Shown here: positions 51,910-62,824 of the stretch, one piece after another
How the letters are laid out: every line of letters starts with the position of its first letter
How positions within the stretch are numbered: position 1 is the stretch's first letter
Assembly: GCA_031771865.1 (NCBI GenBank)
Contig: JASISA010000019.1
Location: 124,001-188,000, forward strand
DNA: 64,000 nt
From: Nothophaeocryptopus gaeumannii
Taxonomy: Eukaryota; Ascomycota; Dothideomycetes; Mycosphaerellales; Mycosphaerellaceae
Reading direction: 5' to 3'
Translations under genes and position numbers: made by a program
Notes under the pieces: generated by a model
Told to the model about the DNA's origin: nothing
Seen by the model: only the letters and a program-made list of their open reading frames with translations
Database searches by the model: none

Positions 51910-52325
51910 TGCTGGCCGTGACAGTTGTGTGAAGTCCAAGACGCGTACGAAGTTCGAAGGTACGCGTCTGTTGCCGCTGGAGTTCGGGCCGAAATGCTCC
52001 GATCTGCGCACGGACGCATCAAGCATCAAGCATTAAGCATTCACTCACATAAGCAAACAGCAGCGAACTGCTCTGGGAGCTAAGGGATAATGAGTATTTG
52101 CAGTAACCAGTTGAAGTGGTTCTGCTAACAGTGTGTGACTGACCATCTTGAATATGACCTGAACGTCTTGAGAACGGCACTGACGCAAGCAAATTGGTAT
52201 ATCGCTCCAAACCATAGCTACCTATGCCTGCAATGCAACCATATGCTCCCAAATCGTGATCCCCTCTCTGCCTTCCACGCAGTCAGAATTCACATCAAGT
52301 CCCTAGATGATCTTCCGCATATCCG
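51910..52325. other. Intergenic region, 416 bp
   Basis: Upstream of the BRCT gene and downstream of the eIF4E-like gene. A short imperfect direct repeat ('GCATCAAGCATCAAGCATTA') lies at about 52016-52035. No gene recognised. Confidence 0.45.
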
Positions 52326-53129
52326 CTAAGACCCCCTCATGACCGCGTCCAGCGACTGCATACCATTGCTAGCCACAGAGCTGGCGTTTGATTGACTAGT
52401 CGACGGCCGCTCATCCTGCGCCGGCGGCGGGTTGTTTCCAAATGCAGAGTGCTCATTGTGCTTCTTGTAGTAATAGCTGCCCTCTTTAGGACTCAACCCC
52501 GGCGAGATACCCTCCAACACAGTCTTCAAAACCCTGTCAATGCCCGCCTGATGAGCCGCGTCACGGTTCCAGATCTGCACCAACATGCTGTTGAACCTGA
52601 CACTTATGCTCACACCGCAGATATCGTCTCTAAAAGTCTTCTTCTCCGGCTCTTCTACAGCTTCCTGCAGTTGCTCTCCGATAGCCATCAGACAGACCTC
52701 CTGCCAGATGCTTGCCGCCTGGTTCTTTGGCACGCGAAACGTCCAGCTTCCACCTCTCTCATTTCGTGGGTCCTCCCATACCGGCTTCACGCCTTTGTGG
52801 AAGAGATGTACCGAGTCGCGTAGCTTGAGCTGGGAGATGTCGAAGTTGTTGAATACACTCCAAAATTGCTTCACGTCGCTGATGTCCGCGAGAGGCTCCA
52901 AACGGTCTTCATACGTGCTCTCTTTCGACTCATTGCTCTCTGATCGATCTTGTCGGTCGTGCCAGAATTGCCAGCTGTGGACCAAAGGCGGTGCTCGGTT
53001 CTTCTGATTGAGGCGGGACTGGAGGAAGTTGAGCATTTCTGCTCCACGTGCGGGAGACGTCGTCGCGGCTTGTTCTTCGGCGCCGATGGCCGGGAGTCCA
53101 GAGACTCGCAGACGAGGAGGGTTCACCAT
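52326..53129 (-). CDS. eIF4E-family cap-binding protein, 4EHP (class II)-like
   Basis: A single exon encodes 267 residues from ATG 53129 ('MVNPPRLRVSGLPAIG'); the frame extends to 53204 but the longer start is less likely. The eIF4E core runs about 65-240: 'PPLVHSWQFWHDRQD', 'KQFWSVFNNFDISQL', 'HLFHKGVKPVWEDPRNERGG' and 'DDICGVSISVRFNSM'. The cap-stacking Trp in VWED (human W102 position) and its Glu are kept. The other stacking Trp (human W56) aligns with Tyr in 'STYEDRL', as in class II/4EHP proteins, which bind cap but often repress translation. The first Trp of the core is present. N- and C-terminal tails are Ser-rich and disordered. It is divergent from HEM3. Confidence 0.85.
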   Translation of the reverse strand: MVNPPRLRVSGLPAIGAEEQAATTSPARGAEMLNFLQSRLNQKNRAPPLVHSWQFWHDRQDRSESNESKESTYEDRLEPLADISDVKQFWSVFNNFDISQLKLRDSVHLFHKGVKPVWEDPRNERGGSWTFRVPKNQAASIWQEVCLMAIGEQLQEAVEEPEKKTFRDDICGVSISVRFNSMLVQIWNRDAAHQAGIDRVLKTVLEGISPGLSPKEGSYYYKKHNEHSAFGNNPPPAQDERPSTSQSNASSVASNGMQSLDAVMRGS

Positions 53130-53632
53130 GTTGATAGGATGGTCGTATTGCCTTGGTAGCGTGATCCAGCGAAGCAGTGCGATATGAAAGTAGGTTGGAA
53201 ACACAAAATGCTCTCCGGGCTGATTTTGTAGATTTGTTCGGTGCGAGACAAAGGGAGATGGATGGGGCTAAGGAACGTGCCTCGTGTACTTCATCCCAAG
53301 CAAGGCAGTGTACAGGAGGAACATGTCTTGCGAGGAAGGGAGAATCGCTATGATGTCGGTGCTGAGGCTGTGTTCGTGCTCACATTCTTTGCGTGCGTCG
53401 TACCACTCGAGCTGTCTTGTTTCACGTATACAGCTCGCTGGCGACGTGGGCGGCTGGTGATGCATGGCGCAAGTCCGTGCCTGAGATGGCGCCGACATGG
53501 AGAACAGGGATATGGAGGGGCTGTCGTCCAAAAAGTCTAATCAATGTGACAGAAACGTCCGAGGCCTGGCGGGGACGTGTCAACACCATACCACTGCACC
53601 ACCACCCATACTAGGTACACAGTGAGAACAAG
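53130..53632. promoter_or_regulatory. Bidirectional promoter region, eIF4E-like gene and HEM3
   Basis: 503 bp between divergent starts. No TATA box or strong repeat. The HEM3 ATG has a good context (AAGATGGCG). Confidence 0.45.
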
Positions 53633-54838
53633 ATGGCGGAGACAATGGACACTGCGGGCTCCGCTCCGCCGCCTCCGCAGGACGACAAGATGCACACCGT
53701 TCACAAGGCCTCTCAACAAGGGCCCGATACCCAGACCTTCCACGTTGGCACGCGACGATCTATCCTCGCCCGAATTCAAGCAGATGAGGTGGTGAAGGCA
53801 TTGCGGGAGGTGTGGCCGCAGCACAACTTCGAGATCCATGCCATGAGCACAACGGGCGACAACAACCAGAAGACAGCACTGCACAAGTTCAATGAGAAGG
53901 CATTGTGGACCCAAGAGCTGGAGGTCTTGCTCGAAAACAAATCGCTGGACCTGATTGTCCACAGCCTGAAGGACATGCCAACACAACTACCAGTCGGCTT
54001 GACACTTGGGTGTGTGACCAAGCGAGAGGACCCGCGAGACGCATTGGTGCTCAAGCCTACATTGGCTGGAAAAGTCAAGACATTGAAGGACCTTCCAGAC
54101 GGCTCTGTTGTGGGCACGTCCAGCTTGCGCAGAACAGCTCAATTGAAGCGTCACTATCCTCAATTGAAATTCCAGGATGTTCGTGGTAACATTGGCACAC
54201 GACTCGGCAAGCTCGACGATCCAAACTCAGACTACTCCGCCATTTGCATTGCTGTTGCTGGTCTTCAAAGGCTGGGCATGACAAGTCGCATCACTCAGTA
54301 CCTGTCTAAGGACAGCGGAAACATGTTGCATGCTGTTGGGCAGGGCGGTCTTGGCATTGAGACGCGGTCAGACGACACGAGAATGAAAGAGCTCCTCTCC
54401 AAGATCGGCGACGATCGCACATGGCGGCAAGCATTGGCGGAGCGGTCTTTGATGCGAACGCTGGAAGGGGGCTGCTCAGTGCCCATAGGAGTGGAAACGG
54501 AGTGGGTCACGAAGAACCGCATGCACGATCAGCACGTCGGAGTCGGTATCAAGCCCGCGGAAGATTACGACCATGCAACCGGCGAGGCCACCTCTACCGG
54601 AGCATTCACCGAACAAACAGAGGAAGCCGGCGACGAGTTGAGAATGCGAGCTATTGTCGTCAGTCTCGACGGCCAAGAGGCTGCTGAGATTGAGACACGG
54701 AGACGAATCATGACACATGAGCAGGCTAATGAATTCGGTTTCGACGCTGCCAAGATGCTTGTCGAGAAGGGTGCGGACAAGATTCTTGAGCAAGTACAGC
54801 TGAACAGAGGCATCATAAAAGAGCAAGGTAACGCATAA
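53633..54838 (+). CDS. HEM3: Hydroxymethylbilane synthase (porphobilinogen deaminase)
   Basis: A single exon encodes 401 residues. Motifs: 'VGTRRSILARIQADEVVKAL' near the N-terminus, the catalytic Asp region 'LDLIVHSLKDMPTQLPVGL', 'GSVVGTSSLRRTAQLKRHYP', 'DVRGNIGTRLGKLD', 'HAVGQGGLGIETR', and the cofactor site 'TLEGGCSVPIG' with Cys281 that should carry the dipyrromethane primer. The enzyme joins four porphobilinogen units into the linear tetrapyrrole, the third step of heme synthesis, in the cytosol. The C-terminal domain (about 285-395) has the usual insertion of fungal enzymes. A short Pro-rich N-terminal extension precedes the fold. Divergent from the eIF4E-like gene. Confidence 0.97.
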   Translation: MAETMDTAGSAPPPPQDDKMHTVHKASQQGPDTQTFHVGTRRSILARIQADEVVKALREVWPQHNFEIHAMSTTGDNNQKTALHKFNEKALWTQELEVLLENKSLDLIVHSLKDMPTQLPVGLTLGCVTKREDPRDALVLKPTLAGKVKTLKDLPDGSVVGTSSLRRTAQLKRHYPQLKFQDVRGNIGTRLGKLDDPNSDYSAICIAVAGLQRLGMTSRITQYLSKDSGNMLHAVGQGGLGIETRSDDTRMKELLSKIGDDRTWRQALAERSLMRTLEGGCSVPIGVETEWVTKNRMHDQHVGVGIKPAEDYDHATGEATSTGAFTEQTEEAGDELRMRAIVVSLDGQEAAEIETRRRIMTHEQANEFGFDAAKMLVEKGADKILEQVQLNRGIIKEQGNA

Positions 54839-56124
54839 ATAGCGAGCGAGTGACTGACGATAGACTCCTGCTGGTGCGACTGGCTCGAAGCAAGCATGTT
54901 CAAAAAGTATAGGACTGCATTATACCATTTGATATCGACAGCATCATAAGAGATTGGGGTCACGACGGTAACGGATCGTGTCAGAACTCCCTATCCGCTG
55001 CTCTTGTCTGGCGCTCTTACTTCCGACAATCTCAACGTTACGTTGTCTGATCAATGAAGTGGTGCTCGACAGCACTAACATACTCTTCACGGGTTCCTTC
55101 TCATGCCAGCACCCTCGACCCTGAGGTCGATCTCACATGGCACAACTAGTCAAACCTTGTCATGGCACCCATGTGAGCGATGATTTTGAAGAACGTTGCA
55201 TTCGACATCATCGCTGAGATCAATGTCAACATCTACAGCGAGCTGATTGTATCGTTCCAGATGACCTAAAGGCGTTGATTTGGTGGGAGGAAATTTGTAA
55301 CGTAAGCACGACAGGTGTTTGTGCTTCTGGTTTCCTGTCCAGTAACAGAAGCTGACTGATATTCCACGAAAGAGCTGTTTCGAATCTACTGGGCAACATT
55401 ACGAGCGAGCTTCCATGAACTCAAGTCGAAACCACGATTCAATCTCATATCAATGGCTGATGGCTGTTCTCTACGACATCAATTCTGACAGGCGAGCGGC
55501 TTCTAAGCTCTCCAACTAACGCTCAAACCCCACAACAGCTCTTTCGTTGAGAACGATATACGAAGACTCAAAAAAATCAAAGGGCGTGTGACTTGCAATC
55601 GCAACATTCAAACATGGATGCTCGTACCGTCGATCTCCCTCCAGTCTATCTCTCAGCATGACCGATCAAGCATTTCAACACGCGGCCGCTGGTGCAACGT
55701 TCGTCATTCTTCTTCAAGAGCATGGATGTCTTGATGTGATTGTCCTACGCAGGTGTACGACTCGCGAGGTGCTGTCCATGCAAGTATCTTCGGGACGAAG
55801 ATCACCCACTGCACGGTGCAATAGCGAAGCGAACTCACTGGGGTACTAGACAAGGTTTACCAGATCTGGAAAACTTTCAAGTTGAGACAAGCCTTTTGAT
55901 CCTGGTTCAATAACTCCAGAGCTCCGAGCGGGATATTCATGTGGACGCCGAATGGTCGACTAACGATAACAAGAGAGTTCCAAGATCGAACGCAGAAACA
56001 ACAGAGGTGAAGTCCAACGGAGACGGTCCCTCTTCCGCCTAGAATGCCTTGAAGAGAGTCATTGAGTTCGAATGTCATGCATTGAAATGAACCTACAACC
56101 AATTGGATGCCCTACCGCAAAGAG

Positions 56125-56160
56125 ACTTCGATACGACACTTCGATACGACACTTTGATAC
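56125..56160. repeat. 13-bp direct repeat
   Basis: ACTTCGATACGAC occurs twice in tandem and is followed by a third, diverged partial copy (ACTTTGATAC). Confidence 0.85.
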
Positions 56161-57352
56161 TCGGAAGATTTGTTTCGATACCCTTCCAACCGCGAACATC
56201 GTCTCCAACTTCGGCTGAGCGCAACATTCTCGTCTCCAAGCACCGAAAACCCACTGCCTTCCTCATACAGTTTACGTTCTTAACAACTAGGCCCCTCGCT
56301 TCTCCATGTCGACAAGCGGGTCTCTTCGTGCCCGGCGAACATGGAAGTGATGCAATCTGACGGTGCAATCATCACATGAGCTGATGTGAATTGTCCGCCA
56401 GGCCGCTTGCACGCTCTGTGCTCTGTCCCCCGCTGGACTCGTATCCGCAACAGTTTCCTCCGACAGGACCGAAAAGAACACCCGGTAAGGGACGACGCTA
56501 CGACGCTACACTGGGGAAGAACACCGTATCTATGTACGGAGATGCCGAATAAACATGCGGGCATCTAGAAGGGATCCTTCCTCAAATGAGCTTCCTGGAT
56601 GAATGTTGTGCGAAAGAGCACCGAGGCTTCTGCGCTCACTCCCTCAATCACGCTTGCACGCTTGACACGTCGGCTCTGTGTGACCTTTTCTCGGGGATAT
56701 CTCCGTAAAAGAAGTCACGACCACAGGCCTGACAGTCGGCTTACCGTTTAAACCTCCACCAACCATCCGGATATTCATGCCATAACCGATGGAAAGAGTT
56801 TCGGCAAGCCGGCTCCTCCAAGTCGAATATATGGTCATTACTGTGCTGTGCATCGGCGGCGAGTCCTCAAAAGTATAAAAGTTAGAAGGCACCGGCCTTT
56901 TGGGATGGATATGTGGAAGAGGAGAGGAGGATTTGTGTAGACAGAGCTCTCTTCGATCCTATCGAGGACATGACCGCGGAGAATGTGGAAATATCTCAAC
57001 CAAGGAGACGACGATATCCCATCATCACGTGAGAAGCTTCAGAGGTGTATGTGCTCCGACCTACCCCTTCATCGGACTTACACAAACAACTATATGCATA
57101 CCGATTCTTGTCGCACGTGGCTGTCCCTCTAGCCCTCTATCTATCCCCATCGCCGTCTTCATTCGTAGCCGATCAACCGTAGCATATGCGTAGTGTTGGT
57201 CATTTCTTAGCCTTGCTAGGGAACCTGGCGAAAAAAACCCCGTCACGCGTTCACAGGCTAAAAGTTCAAGGGATCACAGTATCTTGCAGCAAGGTTCATG
57301 GTTCATGTGCTATCTACAATCCATTGACGATGATGAAAGCGTATTGACGTAC

Positions 57353-57380
57353 CTCTACTCTCTCTCTCTCTCTCACTCTC
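57353..57380. repeat. CT-rich microsatellite
   Basis: A nearly perfect CT run of about 28 bases, broken by single A bases at both ends, upstream of the Zn2Cys6 gene. Such tracts are common core-promoter elements in fungi. Confidence 0.8.
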
Positions 57381-57700
57381 AAAGGGAGGCAGGGAGGGAG
57401 GACTTCTTTGTGGGAGTGGTAGGTACTTACTTAGTGCTTGAGCCGTAGCGTATTGGTGAAAAGCTGCCATCTGTCTACTTACCTCTAACATCTTGTTCGC
57501 TTGCTCGCTTGCTCACTTGGTCGCTGCATTTCTTTGCTACCTATACCTCACCTCTGCTGCTGTGCCTCCCACAGACGGAAGCATCTCCGACATAGCAGCG
57601 CACAGTCTACCAGCCAGCACCACAAGCTCTCCCGCATCTCGCAGTACCTACCGGGAGCACAAGCCGCAGTTCAATTCTTGCTTCATCCTTCGAAACGATT

Positions 57701-60111
57701 ATGAATAGCGAACGGACTCTACATCCCATGTCAACCCGACGACAATCTTTCAGAGACCAGCAAGCCCTTTCGTTTTTCAAGACGGATACGCTACCTGCTG
57801 CAGATCAGACGGTCATGATGGAGGGGAGTAAGAAAGTGGCGGTACCAGTCAGACCCACTGCATTGACTCTGGGGGGGAAGACTCAGAGAAAGCGAGCTGC
57901 GAGGGCGTGTGATCAGTGTAGGCGCAGGAAATCAAGATGTGAGGGGAATTTCAACTGTCAGCCGTGTGCTACGATTGGGTAAGTCGTGGATCGCAACTTA
58001 CCTTGCTTCCTCTCTGAATAAGTTGCTCTTGAATGACGTTTCTGAACGTTAGACTTCAATGCTCATACGGACACCAAGTGAAGCAAACCCGAGGGCCTGC
58101 CTATGTCGCGCATCTCGAGAAGAAAGTTGAAGACCTTCAGGACCAGTTGCGACGATCGTCCGTAGTTTCTTGTATTATTGCGGAAGAGGGAAACAGTCCT
58201 GGAAGCGAGCAGTCTGCTTCGTTCAGCGCGGCTAGAAGTAGTCCTGTCAAGCCAAAGCCACTGCGAACCTCGATACCTTCAGCAGCATCCTCGACTCGTG
58301 CAAGCTGGACACCTGCGTCTCCGAACTCCGCAGCTCAATTAGGTCCTGCTAGGTCTTGCACAACAAATGCGTACATTACGACAATCACCACGGAGCCTCG
58401 AGGCAAGCCATTTGGAATCGATATCCTTCGACAGCTCTGCAACTTCTGCGATCCAGTGGGGCAGAACGCTGCGACTCTTTCATTCGGCGAGTGTTCCATG
58501 AAGATTGTGGAAGCTCTTGATTCACCTCAGACGATTGATGCAATCAGTACCATCGCCGCTGGTAACCCGCTTTTGCCACCAAAGCCTAGTACGTTGAAAC
58601 TGGTCGACATCGCATTTTCGGAAGCGCTGCATCTGTGGCCGTTTCTGGATCGCGCGCAAGTCGAGAGAATCGTATTTCGCATATACAACACAAATACCTT
58701 TGGTCGAGAGGTGGGTGACAAGGATGATCTGGGTCTGATCTATGCGATTTTGGCGTTGGGTCAGCGATTCGATGATAGGATCGATACTCCAGGCTTCCAA
58801 CGGAGAACGCAAGGGATCCAGTACTTTGCTGGCGCGAGGGACATGGTCCCGTTGGTGTACTGCGACAGGAGCTTGACGATGTTGCAGACAGTCTTGTGTC
58901 TTGCGCTGTATCTGAAGGCCGGTTCATCATTGAGCCGGACGCATGCGTACATCACTGCAGCTGCGAGCGGTGCACTGAGGATGGGCCTTCACGAGTGCAT
59001 CGTTGGTTTTCCCAAGGACGAGGTGGCTTTGCGCCAACGAGTGTGGTCCACGATTTGCGTGCTGGACGCCTATGTCTCGGCAGGACTCGGAATTCCCAGT
59101 ACGGTGACTGTCGATGATCGCATAGACGATGCCTTTCCAGCGCTTTCATCTGGGCCCAATGCTGAGCTTTCGGTAAGCGCAGCGCATTCTGAAGTGATGG
59201 GCATCCTACGACGTGGGATCCATTCAATATATCTCAGTAGCGAGGCCCGGAGACCCCTAGGAGAAGGGTCGTACACAGTCCCGAGACACGAGCTTGACCG
59301 GACTTGCGGAGAGCTTGAGGCAGGGCAAGGGATTGTCCTGTTATGAAGCAGTCAGCAGAGAACATGACAAGGTGAGGGTTCATCTTCATTCTGTGCCAGC
59401 TGGACGTGTGAGGTGCGATGCTGACTTGGTAACAGGTCTCAGCTCTTGCTGTCCTATGCTTACGACTACGCCCAAATGCTGCTTTACTTGCCCTTCGTTC
59501 ATCATCTGGTGTTCGGAGAGGCAGATCGATCATCAAGCGAATATCAATACGGCATGAAATGCTTCCAAGCGGCATTGCATGCCATCCAGATCGCTGAGCT
59601 CCTTAACAAGCGGATGCAGTTGAACGAGGCTTACTTCTTCACTGTGGACGTCCTAGCTTGCGCCGCTATGGCGCTGTTGATCGTCCAGTGCGGGAGCAGT
59701 GACAACTCACTGGTGCTCAATTCCATGAGAGGCGGCCGAGCAGCGAGGGAGCTTCTGCTTGTTCTCTCGCTGCAGAATCAGACGGCGTCTGATTGTTGGG
59801 AGGTCTTCGCGATCCGCTCAGGAGCAGCGACTGCTGAAGGAGAAGGACATCCTCTGACAGCAGGGACCACAATTCCAACTTCGACGGAGGCTGTTATCTC
59901 ACGCGTGCACGGCTTCTCCAAGATGGCTGGCACGTGTCCTCCGCAACGACCAGGACTGGTTCCGTTCGACAGCGGAATTGATGTGGGCATGCAGATGGTT
60001 TCGTGCACCACGGATAGCGGAATCTCCAGTATTTCACCGACGACGGCAAGCCTCAATCCCACATTGAGTGTTCCGTCGCCGTTAGGTATGCTGCTTGCAA
60101 CTCGAGCATGA
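57701..60111 (+). CDS. Zn2Cys6 fungal-specific transcription factor with an apparent 1-nt frameshift
   Basis: Exons 57701-57978, 58053-59371 and 59436-60111 (introns of 74 nt, GTAAGT donor, and 64 nt, GTGAGG donor). Joining exons 1 and 2 completes the zinc cluster: Cys spacing CX2CX6CX5CX2CX6C ('ACDQCRRRKSRCEGNFNCQP', then 'CATIGLQC'), followed by a basic linker and a dimer helix ('AYVAHLEKKVEDLQDQL'). The middle homology region covers about 200-560 ('AFSEALHLWPFLDRAQVERI', 'VWSTICVLDAYVSAGLGIPS'). Near 59325 the frame breaks: 'TCGELEA' continues in the next frame as 'ARDCPVMKQSA', so one base seems missing from a Trp codon. Target genes cannot be told; no obvious cluster adjoins it. Confidence 0.85.
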
Positions 60112-61551
60112 GGAGGGTGGTTGACACTGGCTGAAATGCCATCCATGGACGATGGAGACGTGTTGCGACCATGAGCAACGATGACGATTTCCGATGACTG
60201 ATGAAGTTCCAGTTTTTCCTGGTTGTACGATGTCCCGTTGCTTCGGTTTTGCGGTGTTCGAGGGATTTTCAGGCCCAGCAGTGTTGAAGGGGCTACGTCC
60301 GAAAAGCATCAACACCAGTGAGTTGTTCTGAAAAGTGGTGCCGCTCCTCGGTGGATCATGGGATTAAATGTCGGGGTCGCGGCCGATAATTATCTTCGAT
60401 GTGTAAGGTCGGCTAGGCAGGAGATCGTCGGAGAAGCCTCCAACAACACCCATGGATGTGCCACAGCGCTTTATGCAAAGCTTGCGTCGATATATCAACG
60501 GTGACGCGCTGGCAGAGAGCTTACTGCCTCCAGAATGTCCCAGCTCGCGTAAAGAAGTTCTTCGGCACTCAGCTCAACCTCCCTTCTATCGACGAGGCTC
60601 GCACAACACTCGGCGATTGTTGGAGCTGCCAGATCGCCTGGGTCCTTCCGTCAATCTGACGTTGGAGGACTCCATTGAACATATCAGACCTTCTGCAGGG
60701 GAAGCTGGAAGAGTAGCTGCTGAGGAATGGCGTCCAGAGAGGTGGTAGCCAGAGCTGGCAGAATTGGTGAAGCAGTCATGAGACATCCAGCACTAAGGAG
60801 TGTACGCGCTCGAGCACGAGGACAGTCTTCGGTGAGATTCGTTCCATGTGGTAAGTCTGAAGTTGCTACTCGATCTAGTAAAGAAGCCCTAAAGAGAGCG
60901 GGTTCTCTATAGGACGCACGTTGAGCGGAACAAAGTCCGTTCATTCATTATCACCGTAGCATCGTGTTAGCAATAGGAGGCAGAGCCGGGCATATTGGAC
61001 GGATGAGCGCCATCATAGCGGACATAGCTCCGAAAGTAGTCGATCATGCGCAAACACGGCGAGGGACCTTACGCATTCTCAACTGCTTTTTTCAACTATC
61101 CTAGCCGACTCTATTCTATTTCCTGCGTGCTGCTGCTCTCGTCGTCCCACGCCTTCCCGTCGCCAGCCTCAGGCGGCGCCACGGTAATGCCGGCGCTGAC
61201 AGTGAGCAAGTGTATGCTGCAGGCGCGCTGCACGTCACTGTGTCGGGTGCGATTGTCATGTCTTGCGTGATGTTCATGTTCCACCTAAGGACTCGGCTGA
61301 GGTCGTTTGTTCGGTGTACACTCCGGACGACCAGGCCAGCATGAACAGCCGCACAGGGTGACTCCCGAGCTAGCGCGTCTCGGTCTCGGCATGCCGGGCC
61401 GTGCAGTTGGCTCGGTTACTCCCGTCCCCGGACGTCTTTCAAACCTTCTGCCGGCGTTGGGGACGGGGACAGCTTAAATGCTCGCCTTACGCTCAGTCCT
61501 CACCTCACGCCATGCTCCGTCCTTCTTCCTACCCCTACGCCAGCTGCAGAT
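60112..61551. other. Intergenic region, 1.44 kb
   Basis: Between the regulator and the NOPCHAP1-like gene. A plus-strand frame at 60452-60748 ends with 'AEEWRPERW', reminiscent of cytochrome P450, but lacks the heme site; it may be coincidence. No other supported feature. Confidence 0.4.
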
Positions 61552-62325
61552 ATGGCACAGAAGCGCACTCCGACCCAAGCTAGCATGCAGTCTATGCTGA
61601 ATCCATCAGAACCGTCCAAGCGCAGCAAGATGTCTTCTTCTCCCGTGAAGAACACGTTTTCTCCTGTCCCTGCGCCCAGTCGGAACGACTCTGCACCGCA
61701 AGGCAGCTTGGAGCCCGCTGCGAAGACTTTGGACAGCAGGCTTGACCCAGAACACACCGCATCGGCCACAGACAGTAACACGAGCGACGATGAGAGTTTG
61801 GACCCGAGTTCCATCGCAAGCGAGAGCGAAGACGACGCTGAGGGAGAGAGCGAGGGAGAAATGACTATTCCAGATGTGCCGGAGGACGTCGTAACTCTTC
61901 GCCCCTTTCACCGCCCTGCAAATCAACAAGCGCGGCCGAATATGGATCCAGAGCATTTGATGCGTTACGCAGAGCATCTTCGTCAGCAACTTCACAGCTT
62001 CCTTCCCAAGCTCCAAAAGGCCAACAAAGACCTTGCCAACCAAGGTAGCAAGGCGAACATGGAAGAGGTGGGAGATGGCGAGCCGCATATCGAGATGAGT
62101 CTAGGTCTTGGCGTTCTGGAGGAGCAGAAAGAGTCGCAAACCCAGGACATCAAGTTACCAACTGCGGCGGCGGATAACGACCAGAGCGATTCAGGCGACG
62201 AGATGGACCCGCTCAAAGCATTGAACACTCGAAAGCATGTCGGTATCGAGGAAGTCGACACCTCCATACCGCACCGCCCAGCGCCAAGCGAAACGATCTC
62301 GGGCGTTGATTCATCCCGAAAGTGA
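61552..62325 (+). CDS. NOPCHAP1-like (DUF4598) snoRNP-assembly factor, putative
   Basis: A single exon encodes 257 residues. The N-terminal half is acidic and Ser-rich ('ASESEDDAEGESEGEM'). The conserved part, about 125-195, has 'HLRQQLHSFLPKLQKANKDL' and, after a short acidic gap, 'HIEMSLGLGVLEEQ', the two signatures of the DUF4598/NOPCHAP1 family. Human NOPCHAP1 helps load NOP58 onto box C/D snoRNPs with the R2TP complex; the fungal protein probably does the same in the nucleus (inference). The C-terminal part has 'DEMDPLKALNTR' and is disordered. Length and order fit fungal members. The call relies on remembered motifs. Confidence 0.65.
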   Translation: MAQKRTPTQASMQSMLNPSEPSKRSKMSSSPVKNTFSPVPAPSRNDSAPQGSLEPAAKTLDSRLDPEHTASATDSNTSDDESLDPSSIASESEDDAEGESEGEMTIPDVPEDVVTLRPFHRPANQQARPNMDPEHLMRYAEHLRQQLHSFLPKLQKANKDLANQGSKANMEEVGDGEPHIEMSLGLGVLEEQKESQTQDIKLPTAAADNDQSDSGDEMDPLKALNTRKHVGIEEVDTSIPHRPAPSETISGVDSSRK

Positions 62326-62824
62326 CGCTGAATCAATCCGTCTGTCTCTTGACCATGGAACATTATTTGTACGTTCTGCGCGTACGCTCGCTCGATCTCG
62401 TTCCGAGATGCATCTACAATCCCCCGCGTTGCACTTGCAGCATGCGTGGGATCAAGCAAACTGAAACTTGCATAAAATGTGCATGCCATGTCCAGGATCA
62501 CCGGCAACCTCAGCCCCCTTGACAGCGTATTCCATGGATTCGCAAAAACTCAATAAGGCAGCTGCTCCGGGCTCTGCCCGTTGTATCCGAATGCGCACAC
62601 CTCGCTCCAGTGATGGGCCTAAATGGGGCCTATCCTTCCCCGGCGTCGGCCAGTCACGTTGCAATTCACTGCACTACGGACAAGCTTTTTCAACTTCATC
62701 CGTACTGAGCTTGCTTGAGGGTCATTCTCGAAGGCATTGGCATGAGGGGACATAGGTAAGTTTACAAGCTTCATACTCACATTATCTGCTTCCTGTCACG
62801 TCCCCGTCTCTTCTACTAGGTACC
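62326..62824. other. Intergenic region, 499 bp
   Basis: Includes a good splice pair, GTAAGT donor near 62757 and CTACTAG acceptor at 62819, just before the GH28 frame. This suggests a lost or unrecognised upstream exon carrying the start and signal peptide; no ATG giving the right phase is evident. Confidence 0.4.

Larger units (their letters stand above)
54839..57700. other. Long intergenic region, 2.86 kb, upstream of the Zn2Cys6 gene
   Basis: No supported gene. A TATAAAA sequence lies at 56874-56880 and a CT-rich tract at 57353-57380, about 330 bp before the regulator's start, as often seen in fungal promoters. A 13-bp direct repeat sits at 56125-56160. Frames on both strands are short and conflict. 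Probably a long regulatory region plus leader of the transcription factor. Confidence 0.45.

Noticed and set aside
60452..60748. Frame ending 'AEEWRPERW', with an 'EVLR' upstream, like a cytochrome P450 fragment
   Set aside because: No heme-binding cysteine motif follows in any frame, and spacing between the two motifs is wrong.
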